Origin: Candidatus Dechloromonas phosphoritropha
GTDB taxonomy: Bacteria; Pseudomonadota; Gammaproteobacteria; Burkholderiales; Rhodocyclaceae
Reading direction: 5' to 3'
Assembly: GCA_016722705.1 (NCBI GenBank)
Contig: JADKGN010000001.1
Coordinates: 124,001 to 188,000, forward strand
DNA: 64,000 nt
Below are positions 36,257 to 55,546 of this stretch, in pieces. The notes under the pieces are model-generated. The model did not search any database and was not told where the DNA came from. It was given only the letters and a program-made list of their open reading frames with translations. The number at the start of each line of letters is the position of its first letter. Position 1 is the stretch's first letter. Position numbers and translations under genes: made by a program.

Positions 36257-38067
36257 ATGAGTTTCGACGCCCGCGAGTTCCTCGCCTCGCTGACCGAGTT
36301 GCCCGGGGTCTACCGGATGCTCGATGCCGGTGGCGCCGTACTCTACGTTGGCAAGGCGAAGAATCTCAAGAAGCGGGTTTCATCCTACTTTCGGGAAAAC
36401 CTGTCGAGTCCGCGCATCGCGCACATGGTCAGTCAGATCGCAGCCATCGAAACCACGTCGACGCGCACCGAGGCGGAAGCGCTGCTGCTCGAGAACAACC
36501 TGATCAAGTCGTTGTCGCCACGCTACAACATCCTGTTTCGCGACGACAAGTCCTATCCCTACATCGTGCTCACCAGGGACGAGTTTCCCCGGCTCGGCTT
36601 CTTTCGCGGTAATCCGGATCGCAGGGCAGACTATTTCGGTCCCTATCCTTCCTCATGGGCCATCCGCGACAGCATCCATCTGTTGCAGAAAATGTTCCGG
36701 CTGCGGACCTGCGAGGATTCGGTGTTCGCCAATCGCTCACGCCCCTGTCTGCTCTACCAGATCAAGCGCTGCAGCGGGCCGTGCGTCAGGCACGTCAACC
36801 CCGAAGACTATGCGGCGGACGTTCAATTGGCGTCGATGTTCCTTCTCGGCCGCCAACAGGAGGTCACCGGGCGCCTGACAAAAGCGATGGAGGCGGCATC
36901 GGCGAGGCTCGCGTTCGAGCAGGCGGCGGTCTACGGGATCAAATCCAGTCCCTGCGCCAAATTCAGGAAAAGCAATATGTTTCCAGCAGCAAGGGCGAGG
37001 ACATCGACATCATTGTTGCCCAGCGCGAAAGCGGGCAGCTTTGCGTCAATCTGGCCATGGTCAGGGGGGGCAGGCATCTGGGCGACCGCCCCCAATTTCC
37101 GGTCAATGCCGGCGACTGCTCAACGGCCGAGGCCGTCGCGGCATTCATCCGGCAGCACTATGCCGCCCACCCGGCACCCGCCAGAATAATCGCGCTGCCG
37201 TTGCCGGAAAAGAGGAGGAGGGAGCGATGTCGGTCAACTGCTTGCCGAACTGGCCGGGCGGGCGGTGCCCGTCATCGAGGCACGTTCGGTGCTGCACCGG
37301 GCGTGGGCCGACATGGCGGTGCAGAACGCCCGGCTGGCGATCATCGCCCGGAATCAGGCGTCGGCCCAGCAGGAAGGACGCATGCTGGCCCTGCGGCAGG
37401 TTCTGGCGTTGCCGGACGCGATCCAGCGCATTGAATGTTTTGACATCAGCCATACGCAGGGAGAGGCCACCGTTGCGTCCTGCGTGGTCTACCAGGGAAA
37501 CACCATGAAAAAGGCAGACTACCGGCGCTTCAACATCCGCAACATCGAGCCCGGCGACGATTATGCCGCCATGCGCCAGGCCGTCAGCCGGCGTTACGAA
37601 CGCGTGGCTGGTGGCGAAGGAATGGCGCCGGACCTGATCCTGATCGACGGTGGCAAGGGGCAGGTCGCTTGTGCGCATGCTGCGCTCGCGGAACTTGGAC
37701 TGGGAGAACTGGCGATGATCGGGTCGCCAAGGGCGAGGGGAGAAAGCCCGGACTGGAAACGCTGGTTTTCCCGGATGCCCGCGAACCGTTACAATTGCCG
37801 CCGGAACACCCGGCACTGCACCTGATCCAGGAGATCCGCGACGAAGCTCACCGCTTTGCCATCACCGGCCATCGGGCACGGCGCGGCAAGGCCAGAAAGA
37901 GTTCGCGGCTGGAGGATCTCCCGGGTATCGGCCCAGCCCGTCGCAAGGCACTCGTTGCGCGTTTTGGCGGCCTGGCCGGGGTACTCGCAGCAACGCCGGA
38001 TCAACTGGCCGAAGTAACCGGGATCAGCCGGGAACAAGCCGAAAAGATTTACGCAGCCTTACACTGA
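36257..38067 (+). CDS. uvrC: UvrABC excision nuclease subunit C, broken by three indels
   Basis: UvrC makes both incisions in nucleotide-excision repair. Four collinear pieces give a full 603-residue protein: GIY-YIG domain with LPGVYRMLDAGGAVLYVGKAKN at the N-terminus, Cys-rich RSRPCLLYQIKRCSGPC, UVR domain, RNase H-like endonuclease region (FDISHTQGE, LILIDGGKGQ) and a C-terminal HhH2 (LPGIGPARRKAL). Breaks are near 36934 (one base lost in CCGGG), 37223 (one extra G in a GGG run) and 37732 (GGGG read as GGG). Conservation on both sides argues for consensus errors. Confidence 0.88.
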
Positions 38068-38071
38068 GCCA

Positions 38072-38650
38072 ATGCCTTTCAATCTGCCCATCCTGCTGAC
38101 CTGGCTGCGCATCGTCGCGATACCGCTGCTGATAGCGGTCTACTATCTGCCCGACGGCTGGGTTGCGGCCCATGAGCGCGATGTGGTGACGACCTCCCTG
38201 TTCATTGCCGCGGCCATTACCGACTGGGCCGACGGGTTCCTGGCGCGCAGGTTGAACCAGACTTCGGCGTTCGGGGCTTTTCTTGACCCGGTCGCCGACA
38301 AGTTGATGGTCGCGGCAGCCCTGATCATCCTGGTTCAGTTGGGGCGCGCAGATGCGATCGTCGCCGCAATCATCATCGGGCGCGAGATCACCATCTCGGC
38401 GCTACGCGAATGGATGGCCAGGATTGGCGCCGCCAGGAGCGTAGCGGTATCGATGCTGGGAAAGATCAAGACCGCGGCGCAGATGGTCGCGATTCCGATG
38501 CTGCTCTACTATGATGAATTCCTGGGCATCGACAGCCGGCTTCTGGGAAACTGGCTGATCTGGATCGCCGCGCTGCTGACGTTGTGGTCCATGGGCTACT
38601 ACCTGCGGATGGCCTGGCCGGAAATCGCGGCGCACAGTGAAGATAAATAG
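38072..38650 (+). CDS. pgsA: CDP-diacylglycerol-glycerol-3-phosphate 3-phosphatidyltransferase
   Basis: Makes phosphatidylglycerol phosphate at the inner membrane. 192 residues, several hydrophobic helices, and the CDP-alcohol phosphotransferase signature in DWADGFLARR with the downstream FLDPVADK. The uvrC-pgsA-tRNA order is common in proteobacteria. Confidence 0.94.
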   Translation: MPFNLPILLTWLRIVAIPLLIAVYYLPDGWVAAHERDVVTTSLFIAAAITDWADGFLARRLNQTSAFGAFLDPVADKLMVAAALIILVQLGRADAIVAAIIIGREITISALREWMARIGAARSVAVSMLGKIKTAAQMVAIPMLLYYDEFLGIDSRLLGNWLIWIAALLTLWSMGYYLRMAWPEIAAHSEDK

Positions 38651-38688
38651 CCGTCTGCAAATGGCCATCTCGAATGAGCGCCTCAGCG

Positions 38689-38716
38689 TTGACAATTCGT
38701 TGGCAGCACCTATAAT
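38689..38716 (+). promoter_or_regulatory. Sigma-70 promoter of the tRNA cluster
   Basis: Perfect consensus boxes TTGACA (38689-38694) and TATAAT (38711-38716) with a 16-base spacer. The first tRNA begins 17 bases after the -10 box. Confidence 0.9.
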
Positions 38717-38732
38717 GCCCGCTCGGTTTAGC

Positions 38733-38808
38733 GCGGCAGTAGCTCAGTTGGTAGAGCGATACCTTGCCAAGGTATAGGTCGAGAGTTCGAGACTCTTCTG
38801 CCGCTCCA
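38733..38808 (+). tRNA. tRNA-Gly (GCC), copy 1
   Basis: A 76-base cloverleaf with acceptor stem GCGGCAG / CTGCCGC, D-loop AGCTCAGTTGGTAGAGC, anticodon loop with GCC, TTCGAGA T-arm and encoded CCA. Identical to the copy at 38950. Confidence 0.97.
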
Positions 38809-38817
38809 GTTTTTTGA

Positions 38818-38842
38818 GGGAAAGCGCGGCTTTCTCTTTTTA
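38818..38842 (+). terminator. Hairpin with T tract after tRNA-Gly copy 1
   Basis: GGGAAAGC / GCTTTCTC stem with a 3-base loop, then TTTT. It may terminate or attenuate between the first tRNA-Gly and tRNA-Cys. Confidence 0.55.
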
Positions 38843-38868
38843 GTTACGAAGACATCGGTTTCAAGCGG

Positions 38869-38942
38869 GGCGCGATAGCAAAGCGGTTATGCACCGGATT
38901 GCAAATCCGTGTAGGTCAGTTCGACTCCGGCTCGCGCCTCCA
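38869..38942 (+). tRNA. tRNA-Cys (GCA)
   Basis: A 74-base cloverleaf, acceptor GGCGCGA / TCGCGCC, anticodon loop ATTGCAAAT giving GCA, encoded CCA. Placed between the two identical tRNA-Gly genes. Confidence 0.96.
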
Positions 38943-38949
38943 TGAATTT

Positions 38950-39025
38950 GCGGCAGTAGCTCAGTTGGTAGAGCGATACCTTGCCAAGGTATAGGTCGAG
39001 AGTTCGAGACTCTTCTGCCGCTCCA
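38950..39025 (+). tRNA. tRNA-Gly (GCC), copy 2
   Basis: Identical in all 76 bases to the gene at 38733, a direct duplication 217 bases apart with tRNA-Cys between them. Confidence 0.97.
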
Positions 39026-39043
39026 CAAGAAAATCAAGAAAGA

Positions 39044-39072
39044 GGGAGAGCGACCGTCGCTTTCCCTTTTTT
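39044..39072 (+). terminator. Rho-independent terminator after the Gly-Cys-Gly tRNA genes
   Basis: GGGAGAGCG / CGCTTTCCC stem (one G-T pair) followed by six T. Confidence 0.75.
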
Positions 39073-39102
39073 GCGTCCGTCACTCGCTATAATCGGCAAG
39101 CG

Positions 39103-39188
39103 GCCCGGGTGGTGAAATTGGTAGACACAAGAGACTTAAAATCTCTCGGCCTTTGGCTGTACGGGTTCGACCCCCGTCCCGGGCACCA
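39103..39188 (+). tRNA. tRNA-Leu (TAA)
   Basis: An 86-base class II tRNA with a long variable arm, acceptor GCCCGGG / CCCGGGC, anticodon TAA in GACTTAAAATC, encoded CCA. A TATAAT box lies at 39088-39093, too close to be its full promoter alone but consistent with separate transcription. The defence island begins 263 bases downstream. Confidence 0.97.
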
Positions 39189-39213
39189 TCCAGTAGTCTT
39201 GCGAAGTCCACCT

Positions 39214-39237
39214 AACCCGCCCGAGTGCGGGTTTTTT
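39214..39237 (+). terminator. Rho-independent terminator of tRNA-Leu
   Basis: AACCCGC / GCGGGTT stem with a 5-base loop and a run of T. The following 213 bases up to the helicase gene hold no recognised feature. Confidence 0.85.
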
Positions 39238-39450
39238 GTCGGCTTTCTCTTTAACAAAGATGCCGGTGACTGTCTCCTGGCGTTCAAGGGCAACCATCGG
39301 AAACCGGCGGAAAGGCTGGTTACTCTGGAGGCCCCTTGAGTCTTTACTTGCATTCACATGAACTGTGCATGAATTCTTTGCTCTTGGCCGGCCAGTGCCT
39401 GACAATACAGAATCTGCCTCGACGCGAAGAAGAAAGACAAAAACTCACCG

Positions 39451-43177
<3,727 letters not shown>

Positions 43178-43181
<4 letters not shown>

Positions 43182-43384
43182 CCCACGCCGAAGTGGTCTA
43201 TCAACACCTCAAGCAACTGCCCGAATCGGTCGCTGCCGAAGTCTTTGCTTTCGTGCAGTTTCTCGAACAAAGACTCGATCCCGCTGAATCCGGGCTGCCG
43301 CGGCAGCCCGGTAGCGCCAAAGGACTGGTCTGGATGGCCGACGCCTTTGATGCAGCGCTTGGCGGCTTCAAGGGCTATCAATGA
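43178..43384 (+). CDS. DUF2281/VapB-type antitoxin
   Basis: A 68-residue protein, THAEVVYQHLKQLPESVAAE at the N-terminus and FVQFLEQR, as in DUF2281 antitoxins that partner PIN-domain toxins. Its start overlaps the helicase stop and its stop overlaps the start of a truncated PIN toxin, both by ATGA. The coding capacity is intact. Confidence 0.75.
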
Positions 43385-43484
43385 AACTGCTGCTCGATAC
43401 CCATGCTTTTCTCTGGTGGATCGGCTACACGCTGATCAGCGTTGATCAGGCATTTCAACACTACCCCGTCAAGCGAATCTGGTC

Positions 43485-43488
<4 letters not shown>
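43381..43488 (+). pseudogene. VapC-type PIN toxin with a large internal in-frame deletion
   Basis: Only 35 residues remain. MKLLLDTHAFLWW is the exact N-terminus of a type II PIN toxin (first catalytic Asp kept). It then jumps to GYTLISVDQAFQHYPVKRIW, the C-terminal strand of the same family. About 90 middle residues, with most of the acidic active site, are missing, yet the frame is kept. The stop overlaps the DUF1156 start (ATGA), so the remnant still links translation of the antitoxin and methylase genes. Confidence 0.8.
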
Positions 43489-46377
<2,889 letters not shown>

Positions 46378-46407
46378 CAATCAAGCCCATGACTGAAGGA
46401 GAACATT

Positions 46408-46590
46408 ATGCAGACCGAACGCTTTGACCTGAACGACATCGAGCACGAACCGAGTGACGAGCAACTGGAATCCTTGATGATTGCCGTGGCGACCGAAGCA
46501 AGGCGGCGTTCTGAATCCGCCCGGCAGGAACTCATGCGCCGCTTGCGTGCCGATATTGCGCGGGCAAACCATCGTCCGGTGGTGACATGA
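46408..46590 (+). CDS. Small putative antitoxin of the zeta-type kinase
   Basis: A 60-residue charged, helical protein (ATEARRRSESARQELMRRLR) with an AAGGAGAAC ribosome site. It overlaps the zeta-type gene by ATGA, the arrangement of a toxin-antitoxin pair. No named family recognised; the antitoxin role is inferred from position and size. Confidence 0.6.
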   Translation: MQTERFDLNDIEHEPSDEQLESLMIAVATEARRRSESARQELMRRLRADIARANHRPVVT

Positions 46591-47204
46591 CCGATCAGAT
46601 CAAGCCGCGCTTGATTGTTGTGGCAGGGCCGAACGGGGCGGGCAAGACCTCGATCACCGAACAACTGTTGCGCCACGAATGGATGGGTGGTTGCGAGTAC
46701 GTTAATCCTGATTACATCGCCCGTGACGAGTTTGGCGACTGGAATGCACCCGATGCCGTGGGCAAGGCCGCCGTGCGTGCCGCAGAAATGCGCGAGCGTT
46801 GTCTGCGCGAGGGCTGCAGCTTGGCATTCGAGACGGTATTGTCAATGCCGGACAAAATCGACTTCATCCGGCGCGCGAAACAGGCGGGCTTTTTCGTACG
46901 CCTGTTTTTTGTTGGCACCGATGATCCGTCGATCAATGCCAAGCGTGTTGCGCTGCGCGTGATGGAAGGCGGACACGACGTGCCGATCAGCAAGATTATT
47001 GGCCGCTATACGCGCTCACTGGCCAATTGCTCGGTTGTTGCGCGCAGTGTGGACCGCGCCTATCTCTACGACAACTCTGTGGACAATGCTTCCGCACGGC
47101 TCCTTTTTCGTTTGCGCGACGGCGAGTTGCTCAAGCGCTACGGCGAAATCAATGCCTGGGCCGGTGAAATTCTGCATGAAATAGACCCGCAATTCACTCG
47201 CTGA
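46587..47204 (+). CDS. Zeta-toxin-like P-loop kinase (COG4185)
   Basis: A 205-residue P-loop protein with Walker A VVAGPNGAGKTS (residues 11-22), YVNPDYIARDEFG, and CSLAFETVLSMPDKIDFI. These mark the predicted kinases related to zeta toxins, which phosphorylate UDP-N-acetylglucosamine. The gene lies between the methylase and the DUF499 ATPase and likely forms a pair with the small upstream gene. Whether it is toxic or a module of the defence operon is open. Confidence 0.8.
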   Translation: MTDQIKPRLIVVAGPNGAGKTSITEQLLRHEWMGGCEYVNPDYIARDEFGDWNAPDAVGKAAVRAAEMRERCLREGCSLAFETVLSMPDKIDFIRRAKQAGFFVRLFFVGTDDPSINAKRVALRVMEGGHDVPISKIIGRYTRSLANCSVVARSVDRAYLYDNSVDNASARLLFRLRDGELLKRYGEINAWAGEILHEIDPQFTR

Positions 47205-47218
47205 GAAATCAGGAAAAC

Positions 47219-50558
<3,340 letters not shown>

Positions 50559-50738
50559 GGCGGGTGAGGCGCTGCCAGGACCGGGATTGGGTGGATCCTG
50601 AAAAGAGCGCGCCTTCGCCACACGCGGAGGTAAAGCCGCGTTATCCTTCGCCTATGCGGTTGTTGGGGTAGGGTGGTTGTGTTGCAAGCCGGTGCGTAGC
50701 AATCCGCCACATGGAACAATGACGACGGAGAGGCAAAG

Positions 50739-53537
50739 ATGAACGCAGCGGATTTCGTATTCGCCTTCGAGAAAGGCGACGGACGGAACAAGATGCTCCT
50801 TGGGGGCAAGGGCGCCAACCTGTGCGAAATGACGCAGATCGGCCTTAACGTTCCTCCGGGTTTCGTCATCACCACCGAAGCCTGCCTGGCCTATCAGACA
50901 CAGAAGCAACTGCCCGACGGCCTGATGACCCAGGTGCGCCTGCAACTGGCTGAAATCGAGCAGAAGACCGGGCGGCGCTTCGGCAGCGCGGTCGATCCCT
51001 TGCTGGTGTCGGTGCGCTCCGGCTCGGCGATGTCGATGCCGGGGATGATGGACACCATCCTCAACCTTGGCCTGAACGAAGCGACGCTGGTCGGGTTGAT
51101 CGAGGCAACGCACAACCTACGCTTCGCCCATGATGCCTGGCGGCGCTTTGTCCAGTTGTTCGGCAAGGTTGCGCTGGGGGTGCCCGATGAGCCGTTCGAC
51201 GCGGCGATGGTCCGGCTCAAGCAGCGCGTCGGGGTTGCGCAGGATGTGGATCTTTCCGCCGATGACCTGAAGGCTTTGGCGAATGACTATCTGGCGATCA
51301 TCGAGGCGGAGACCGGCATACCATTTCCCGCTGATCCCCACGAACAACTCGAGATTGCGATCGGCGCCGTGTTTCGCTCGTGGATGGGCAAGCGCGCAGT
51401 CGATTACCGGCGTCAGTTCCGCATCACGCCGCAGATGGCCAATGGCACCGCGGTGAATGTGGTGGCAATGGTTTTCGGCAACATGGGTGACGACAGCGCG
51501 ACCGGTGTCGGGTTCACCCGTAATCCGGCCACTGGCGAAAACGTGATCTACGGCGAATATCTGCTCAATGCGCAGGGCGAGGATGTGGTCGCCGGAATCC
51601 GCACACCGCGGCCGATCGCCGAAATGGCCAGCGACATGCCGGCACTCTACCCGCAACTGGTCGAATTGCGCGACAAGCTGGAAGCGCATTTCCTCGAGGT
51701 GCAGGATTTCGAATTCACCATCGAGCGCGGACGCCTCTATTGTCTCCAGACGCGCAACGGCAAGATGAACGCGCAAGCCATGGTGCGCACCTCGGTGGAA
51801 ATGGTGCGCGCTGGTCTGATCGACAAGGAGAGGGCGCTGACCCGCATCCAGCCGGCCATGCTCGAACAGTTGCTGGTGCCGATGCTGGCGCCTGGCCACA
51901 GTGCAACAGCGCTGGCGCAGGGTTTGCCGGCATCGCCAGGCGCTGCTTCGGGCCGCGTCGTCTTCGATGCCGATACCGCGGAACTGCGCGGGCGGCAGGG
52001 CGAACACGTCATTCTGGTGCGCGAGGAAACCAAGCCGGAAGACATTCACGGGTTTTTCGCGGCGGCCGGCATTCTCACGAGTCGTGGCGGCAAGACGTCG
52101 CACGCCGCCGTCGTCGCGCGCGGCATGGGCAAGCCCTGCGTTTCGGGTTGCGAGGCGATCGCCATCGACGTCCATGAGCGTGTCGCGCGCGTTGGTGGGG
52201 TTCTCTTGCACGAGGGCGACACGATCACGGTCGACGGCACCACAGGCCGTGTTTTCGCCGGCGAGATTGCTACCGTCGAGCCGGAGTTCTCCCAGGATCT
52301 GGAAACACTGCTCGGCTGGGCAGACGAGGTCGCCCGGCTTATGGTTTTCGCCAACGCCGATACGCCGGGCGACGCGGCGAGGGCGCGTGGCTATGGGGCA
52401 CGCGGTATTGGTTTGTGTCGCACCGAGCGCATGTTCAACGATCCAAGGCGCCTGCCGATCGTCCAGGACATGATTCTTGCCGCGACCACCAAGGAGCGCG
52501 AAGCCGCGTTGGACCGCTTGCTGCCCATTCAGCGCGAAGATTTCAAGGGGATTTTCCGGGCCATGGCCGGTCTGCCGGTGACGATTCGCCTGCTCGATCC
52601 ACCCATCCACGAATTCCTGCCAACCGCCACGCAACTTGAATTCGAGATCACGCATCTACATCACCTCGCACGTGCGGTCAGCAGCATGGATGAGCTTCCG
52701 GACACGCTGAAGATGCTCGATCCCGAGCTGCATAAATCGTACCTGCACGAACTGGAAAAACTGGCGCTCTCGCTGCGCGAGTTTCACGAAGCCGGGCGCG
52801 ACAACGCCTTGCTGGCGCGCAAGGAGGCGATGCTGCGCAAGGTTCGCCAACTGGTCGAGGTAAATCCGATGCTCGGTCATCGTGGCGTGCGCCTGGGCAT
52901 CACGCATCCCGAGATCTACGCCATGCAGATCCGGGCAATTCTCGAAGCGGCGGCCGAGTGCCAGAAGGAGGGCGTTGCCGTCAGCCCCGAGATCATGGTG
53001 CCGCAGGTTGCCGAATTGATCGAACTGGAACGGGTTCGTTCACTGATCGGGACAATACTGCCGGGCGTCGAAGCGGCATTTGGCGTCAAGGTGGCATTCA
53101 AGTTCGGCAGCATGATGGAGGTTGTCCGCGGCTGCCTGCGCGCTGCTGAAATTGCGCGCGTCGCCGAGTTTTTCTCGTTCGGAACCAATGACTTGACCCA
53201 GGCGACCTTCTCCTTCAGTCGCGAAGACGCCGAGAACAAGTTCCTGCCGGCCTACATCGAAAAGGGAATCCTCAAGGACAATCCGTTCGAGGTCCTCGAC
53301 GTCAAGGGCGTCGGCCGTCTGATGGAGATGGCCGTCAAATGGGGTCGTGAAACACGCCCGAATCTCAAGGTCGGAATCTGTGGGGAGCACGGTGGACAGC
53401 CGGAATCGATCCGTTTTTGTCATTACGTCGGACTCGATTACGTCTCATGCTCCGCGCCACGAGTGCCCATCGCCCGGCTTGCCGCCGCCCAGGCAAAGCT
53501 CCTTGAACAAAACTTTGGCCACGGGCTGTTCGACTAG
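50739..53537 (+). CDS. ppdK: Pyruvate, phosphate dikinase
   Basis: Interconverts pyruvate, ATP and phosphate with PEP, AMP and pyrophosphate. The full-length 932-residue protein has the N-terminal ATP-grasp domain (LLGGKGANLCEM), the phospho-His domain GGKTSHAAVVARGMGKPC, the PEP-binding barrel (IGLCRTERMF) and the catalytic Cys in YVSCSAPRVPIARLAAAQA. It marks the return to core genome after the defence island. Confidence 0.97.
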   Translation: MNAADFVFAFEKGDGRNKMLLGGKGANLCEMTQIGLNVPPGFVITTEACLAYQTQKQLPDGLMTQVRLQLAEIEQKTGRRFGSAVDPLLVSVRSGSAMSMPGMMDTILNLGLNEATLVGLIEATHNLRFAHDAWRRFVQLFGKVALGVPDEPFDAAMVRLKQRVGVAQDVDLSADDLKALANDYLAIIEAETGIPFPADPHEQLEIAIGAVFRSWMGKRAVDYRRQFRITPQMANGTAVNVVAMVFGNMGDDSATGVGFTRNPATGENVIYGEYLLNAQGEDVVAGIRTPRPIAEMASDMPALYPQLVELRDKLEAHFLEVQDFEFTIERGRLYCLQTRNGKMNAQAMVRTSVEMVRAGLIDKERALTRIQPAMLEQLLVPMLAPGHSATALAQGLPASPGAASGRVVFDADTAELRGRQGEHVILVREETKPEDIHGFFAAAGILTSRGGKTSHAAVVARGMGKPCVSGCEAIAIDVHERVARVGGVLLHEGDTITVDGTTGRVFAGEIATVEPEFSQDLETLLGWADEVARLMVFANADTPGDAARARGYGARGIGLCRTERMFNDPRRLPIVQDMILAATTKEREAALDRLLPIQREDFKGIFRAMAGLPVTIRLLDPPIHEFLPTATQLEFEITHLHHLARAVSSMDELPDTLKMLDPELHKSYLHELEKLALSLREFHEAGRDNALLARKEAMLRKVRQLVEVNPMLGHRGVRLGITHPEIYAMQIRAILEAAAECQKEGVAVSPEIMVPQVAELIELERVRSLIGTILPGVEAAFGVKVAFKFGSMMEVVRGCLRAAEIARVAEFFSFGTNDLTQATFSFSREDAENKFLPAYIEKGILKDNPFEVLDVKGVGRLMEMAVKWGRETRPNLKVGICGEHGGQPESIRFCHYVGLDYVSCSAPRVPIARLAAAQAKLLEQNFGHGLFD

Positions 53538-53633
53538 GTTCGGATAATGAACGCGCTGAGAGGTTGTAAAAAATCCCCACCCAATTGATGCGTATCACAT
53601 AATGCACTCTGACGATAAGGGGGGGCCGGGATA

Positions 53634-54926
53634 ATGACGAAGACACGAGCGCGGGTGCTGTTGCCGAACCGGGGGCAGATGGAATTCCGTGCCAGCGATC
53701 TTGAGTCACTGCTGGCGGAAGGCCATCGGGCGCGACTGGTGTGGGCCTATGTCGAGCGGCAAGATCTGAAGCGGTTCTACGCCGATATAAGGGCGGTGGA
53801 GGGCGGCGTCGGGCGGGCGGCGATCGCACCGGAGATCCTGCTGTCGCTCTGGCTGTACGCCACGCTTGATGGGGTGGGCAGTGGCCGGGAAGCGTCTCGG
53901 CTGACCCAAGCGCACGACGCCTACCGCTGGCTGTGTGGTGGCCTACAAGTCAATCACCACACCCTGTCCGACTTTCGCAAGGATCATGGTGAGGCGCTGG
54001 ACGAACTGCTGAGCGTGAGCATCGCCAGCCTGATGGCGGCGGGCGTGGTTAAGCTTAAAGCGGTGGCCCAAGACGGCATGCGCGTACGCGCCAGCGCCGG
54101 GGCGGGCTCGTTCCGCCAGAAAGAGAAACTGGAAGGCTACCTGGACGCGGCGCGCGCGGAAGTGGCGCGGCTGAAGATGGAACTGGAAGCTGACCCGGCA
54201 CAGGCCGAACGGGCGCGGGAAGCGGCCCGACGGCGGGCGGCGCGGGAGCGGGAAGCGCGCCTGGCCAAGGCGCTGGAGCGGCTCCCCGAACTCGAAGAGA
54301 TCAAGAAGCGACAAGGGAAGAAGCCGGACCAAGCGCGGGCGTCGATGACCGACGCCGAGGCCACGGTGATGAAGATGGGTGATGGGGGTTTTGGTCCGGC
54401 ATACAACCCGCAACTGGCGTCGGATGTCGACAGCCTGGTGATCGTTGGTGTCGATGTCGCCACCCTCGGCAGCGACCAAGGACAGATGGCGCCGATGGTC
54501 GAGCAGGTCACTGAACGTTGTGGCCGGACGCCGGCGTCCTGGCTGGTTGACGGAGGCTACGTCGGCCACGACCAGATCGAGCGGGTCAGTGAAACGACCG
54601 TGGTTTATGGGCCGGTGCCCGAACCCAGGGACAAGACGGTCGATCCGCATCAGGCCAAGGCGAGCGACAGCCAGGCGGTGGCGGCGTGGCGGGAGCGGAT
54701 GGACACGGATGAAGCAAAGGACATCTACAAGACACGGGCGGCGACGGCCGAATGCGTCAATGCCCAGAGCCGCAACCGGGGTTTGCAGCAGTTTCGCGTG
54801 CGAGGGCTACCGAAGGTCAAGTGCGTGATGCTGATCTTCGCCCTGGCGCACAATCTGATGCGCATGGCGGCACTGGCGCCAGAGTTGCTCGGGATAGGGA
54901 CAGGCACGTCCGCCGTTCCCGGATGA
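53634..54926 (+). mobile_element. IS1182-type transposase, full length
   Basis: A 430-residue DDE transposase of the IS1182 family. The N-terminal part has YADIRAVEGG and HTLSDFRKDHGEALD. The catalytic residues fit AQDGMRVRAS, DGGYVGHDQIE and TAECVNAQSRNRGL. The middle (about residues 160-235) is an Arg/Glu-rich coiled-coil-like stretch. The frame is intact, so it may be active. I could not define terminal inverted repeats or a target duplication by eye. It separates ppdK from the DUF1178 gene. Confidence 0.85.
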
Positions 54927-55025
54927 CTGGCTTGAGCGTGAAAATGAGCGGAAATTCGTCCAATGAACGGTCGATAGCGGAGTAGTCGATGCGCACAGCA
55001 TATTGCGCCAAATTACACGGCGCCA

Positions 55026-55078
55026 TCAGAGCTTGCGTGCCTATCCGGCTGCGCGGGCTAATAAATCGCAAGCTCTGA
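55026..55078. repeat. Perfect 12-bp inverted repeat upstream of DUF1178
   Basis: TCAGAGCTTGCG (55026-55037) and CGCAAGCTCTGA (55067-55078) with a 29-base spacer, 27 bases before the DUF1178 start. It could be an IS end, a transcript hairpin or an operator. Confidence 0.7.
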
Positions 55079-55105
55079 GGCGAAAGCGGGCAAGGAACTG
55101 GTGAA

Positions 55106-55546
55106 ATGATTATCTACGATCTTCGCTGCGCGAATGAACACCGCTTTGAAGGCTGGTTTCAATGCGCCACCGACTTTGAAGCGCAGATGAGTCGCCATCT
55201 TGTCAGTTGTCCACAGTGCGACAGTCAGGATATTCGGCGAGTGCCATCGGCCTTTGCAATTGGCGGGCCCGCACCCGTCGAAGCGGGCGGTTCAAGGGAG
55301 ATGGCCACAACGGCGGCAGCAGGAACACAAGTAATCGCCGCCTACCGCCAGATGGTCAGAACGCTGATCGCCAACTCCGACGATGTTGGCGACCGGTTCG
55401 CCGAGGAAGCGCGGAAGATTCACTACGACGAAGCACCCGACAGGTCGATCCACGGCACCGCAACTCAGGATGATTTGACCTCGCTCACAGACGAGGGAAT
55501 ATCCGTAGTCAAACTGCCCAGATTCAGGGAAGAGGATCTGAACTGA
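55106..55546 (+). CDS. DUF1178 family protein
   Basis: A 146-residue protein with the N-terminal MIIYDLRCANEHRFEGWF start and two Cys pairs arranged like a zinc ribbon (DLRC, SCPQCDS), and the conserved end AEEARKIHYDEAP. DUF1178 is widespread in alpha- and betaproteobacteria; function unknown. The 179 bases before it contain the tail of the IS1182 unit and the inverted repeat. Confidence 0.9.
   Translation: MIIYDLRCANEHRFEGWFQCATDFEAQMSRHLVSCPQCDSQDIRRVPSAFAIGGPAPVEAGGSREMATTAAAGTQVIAAYRQMVRTLIANSDDVGDRFAEEARKIHYDEAPDRSIHGTATQDDLTSLTDEGISVVKLPRFREEDLN

Noticed and set aside
50559..50738. Possible extra small gene after DUF499
   Set aside because: A short frame (DRDWVDPEKSAPSPHAE) exists but has no start with a ribosome site and no known relative.
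51117..52655. Long open frame opposite ppdK, and similar ones opposite plsX and the DUF499 gene
   Set aside because: All lie on the reverse of conserved coding sequence and show no recognisable domain.
53538..55105. Terminal inverted repeats of the IS1182-type element
   Set aside because: I compared both flanks by eye and found no convincing pair, so the element ends are left undefined.
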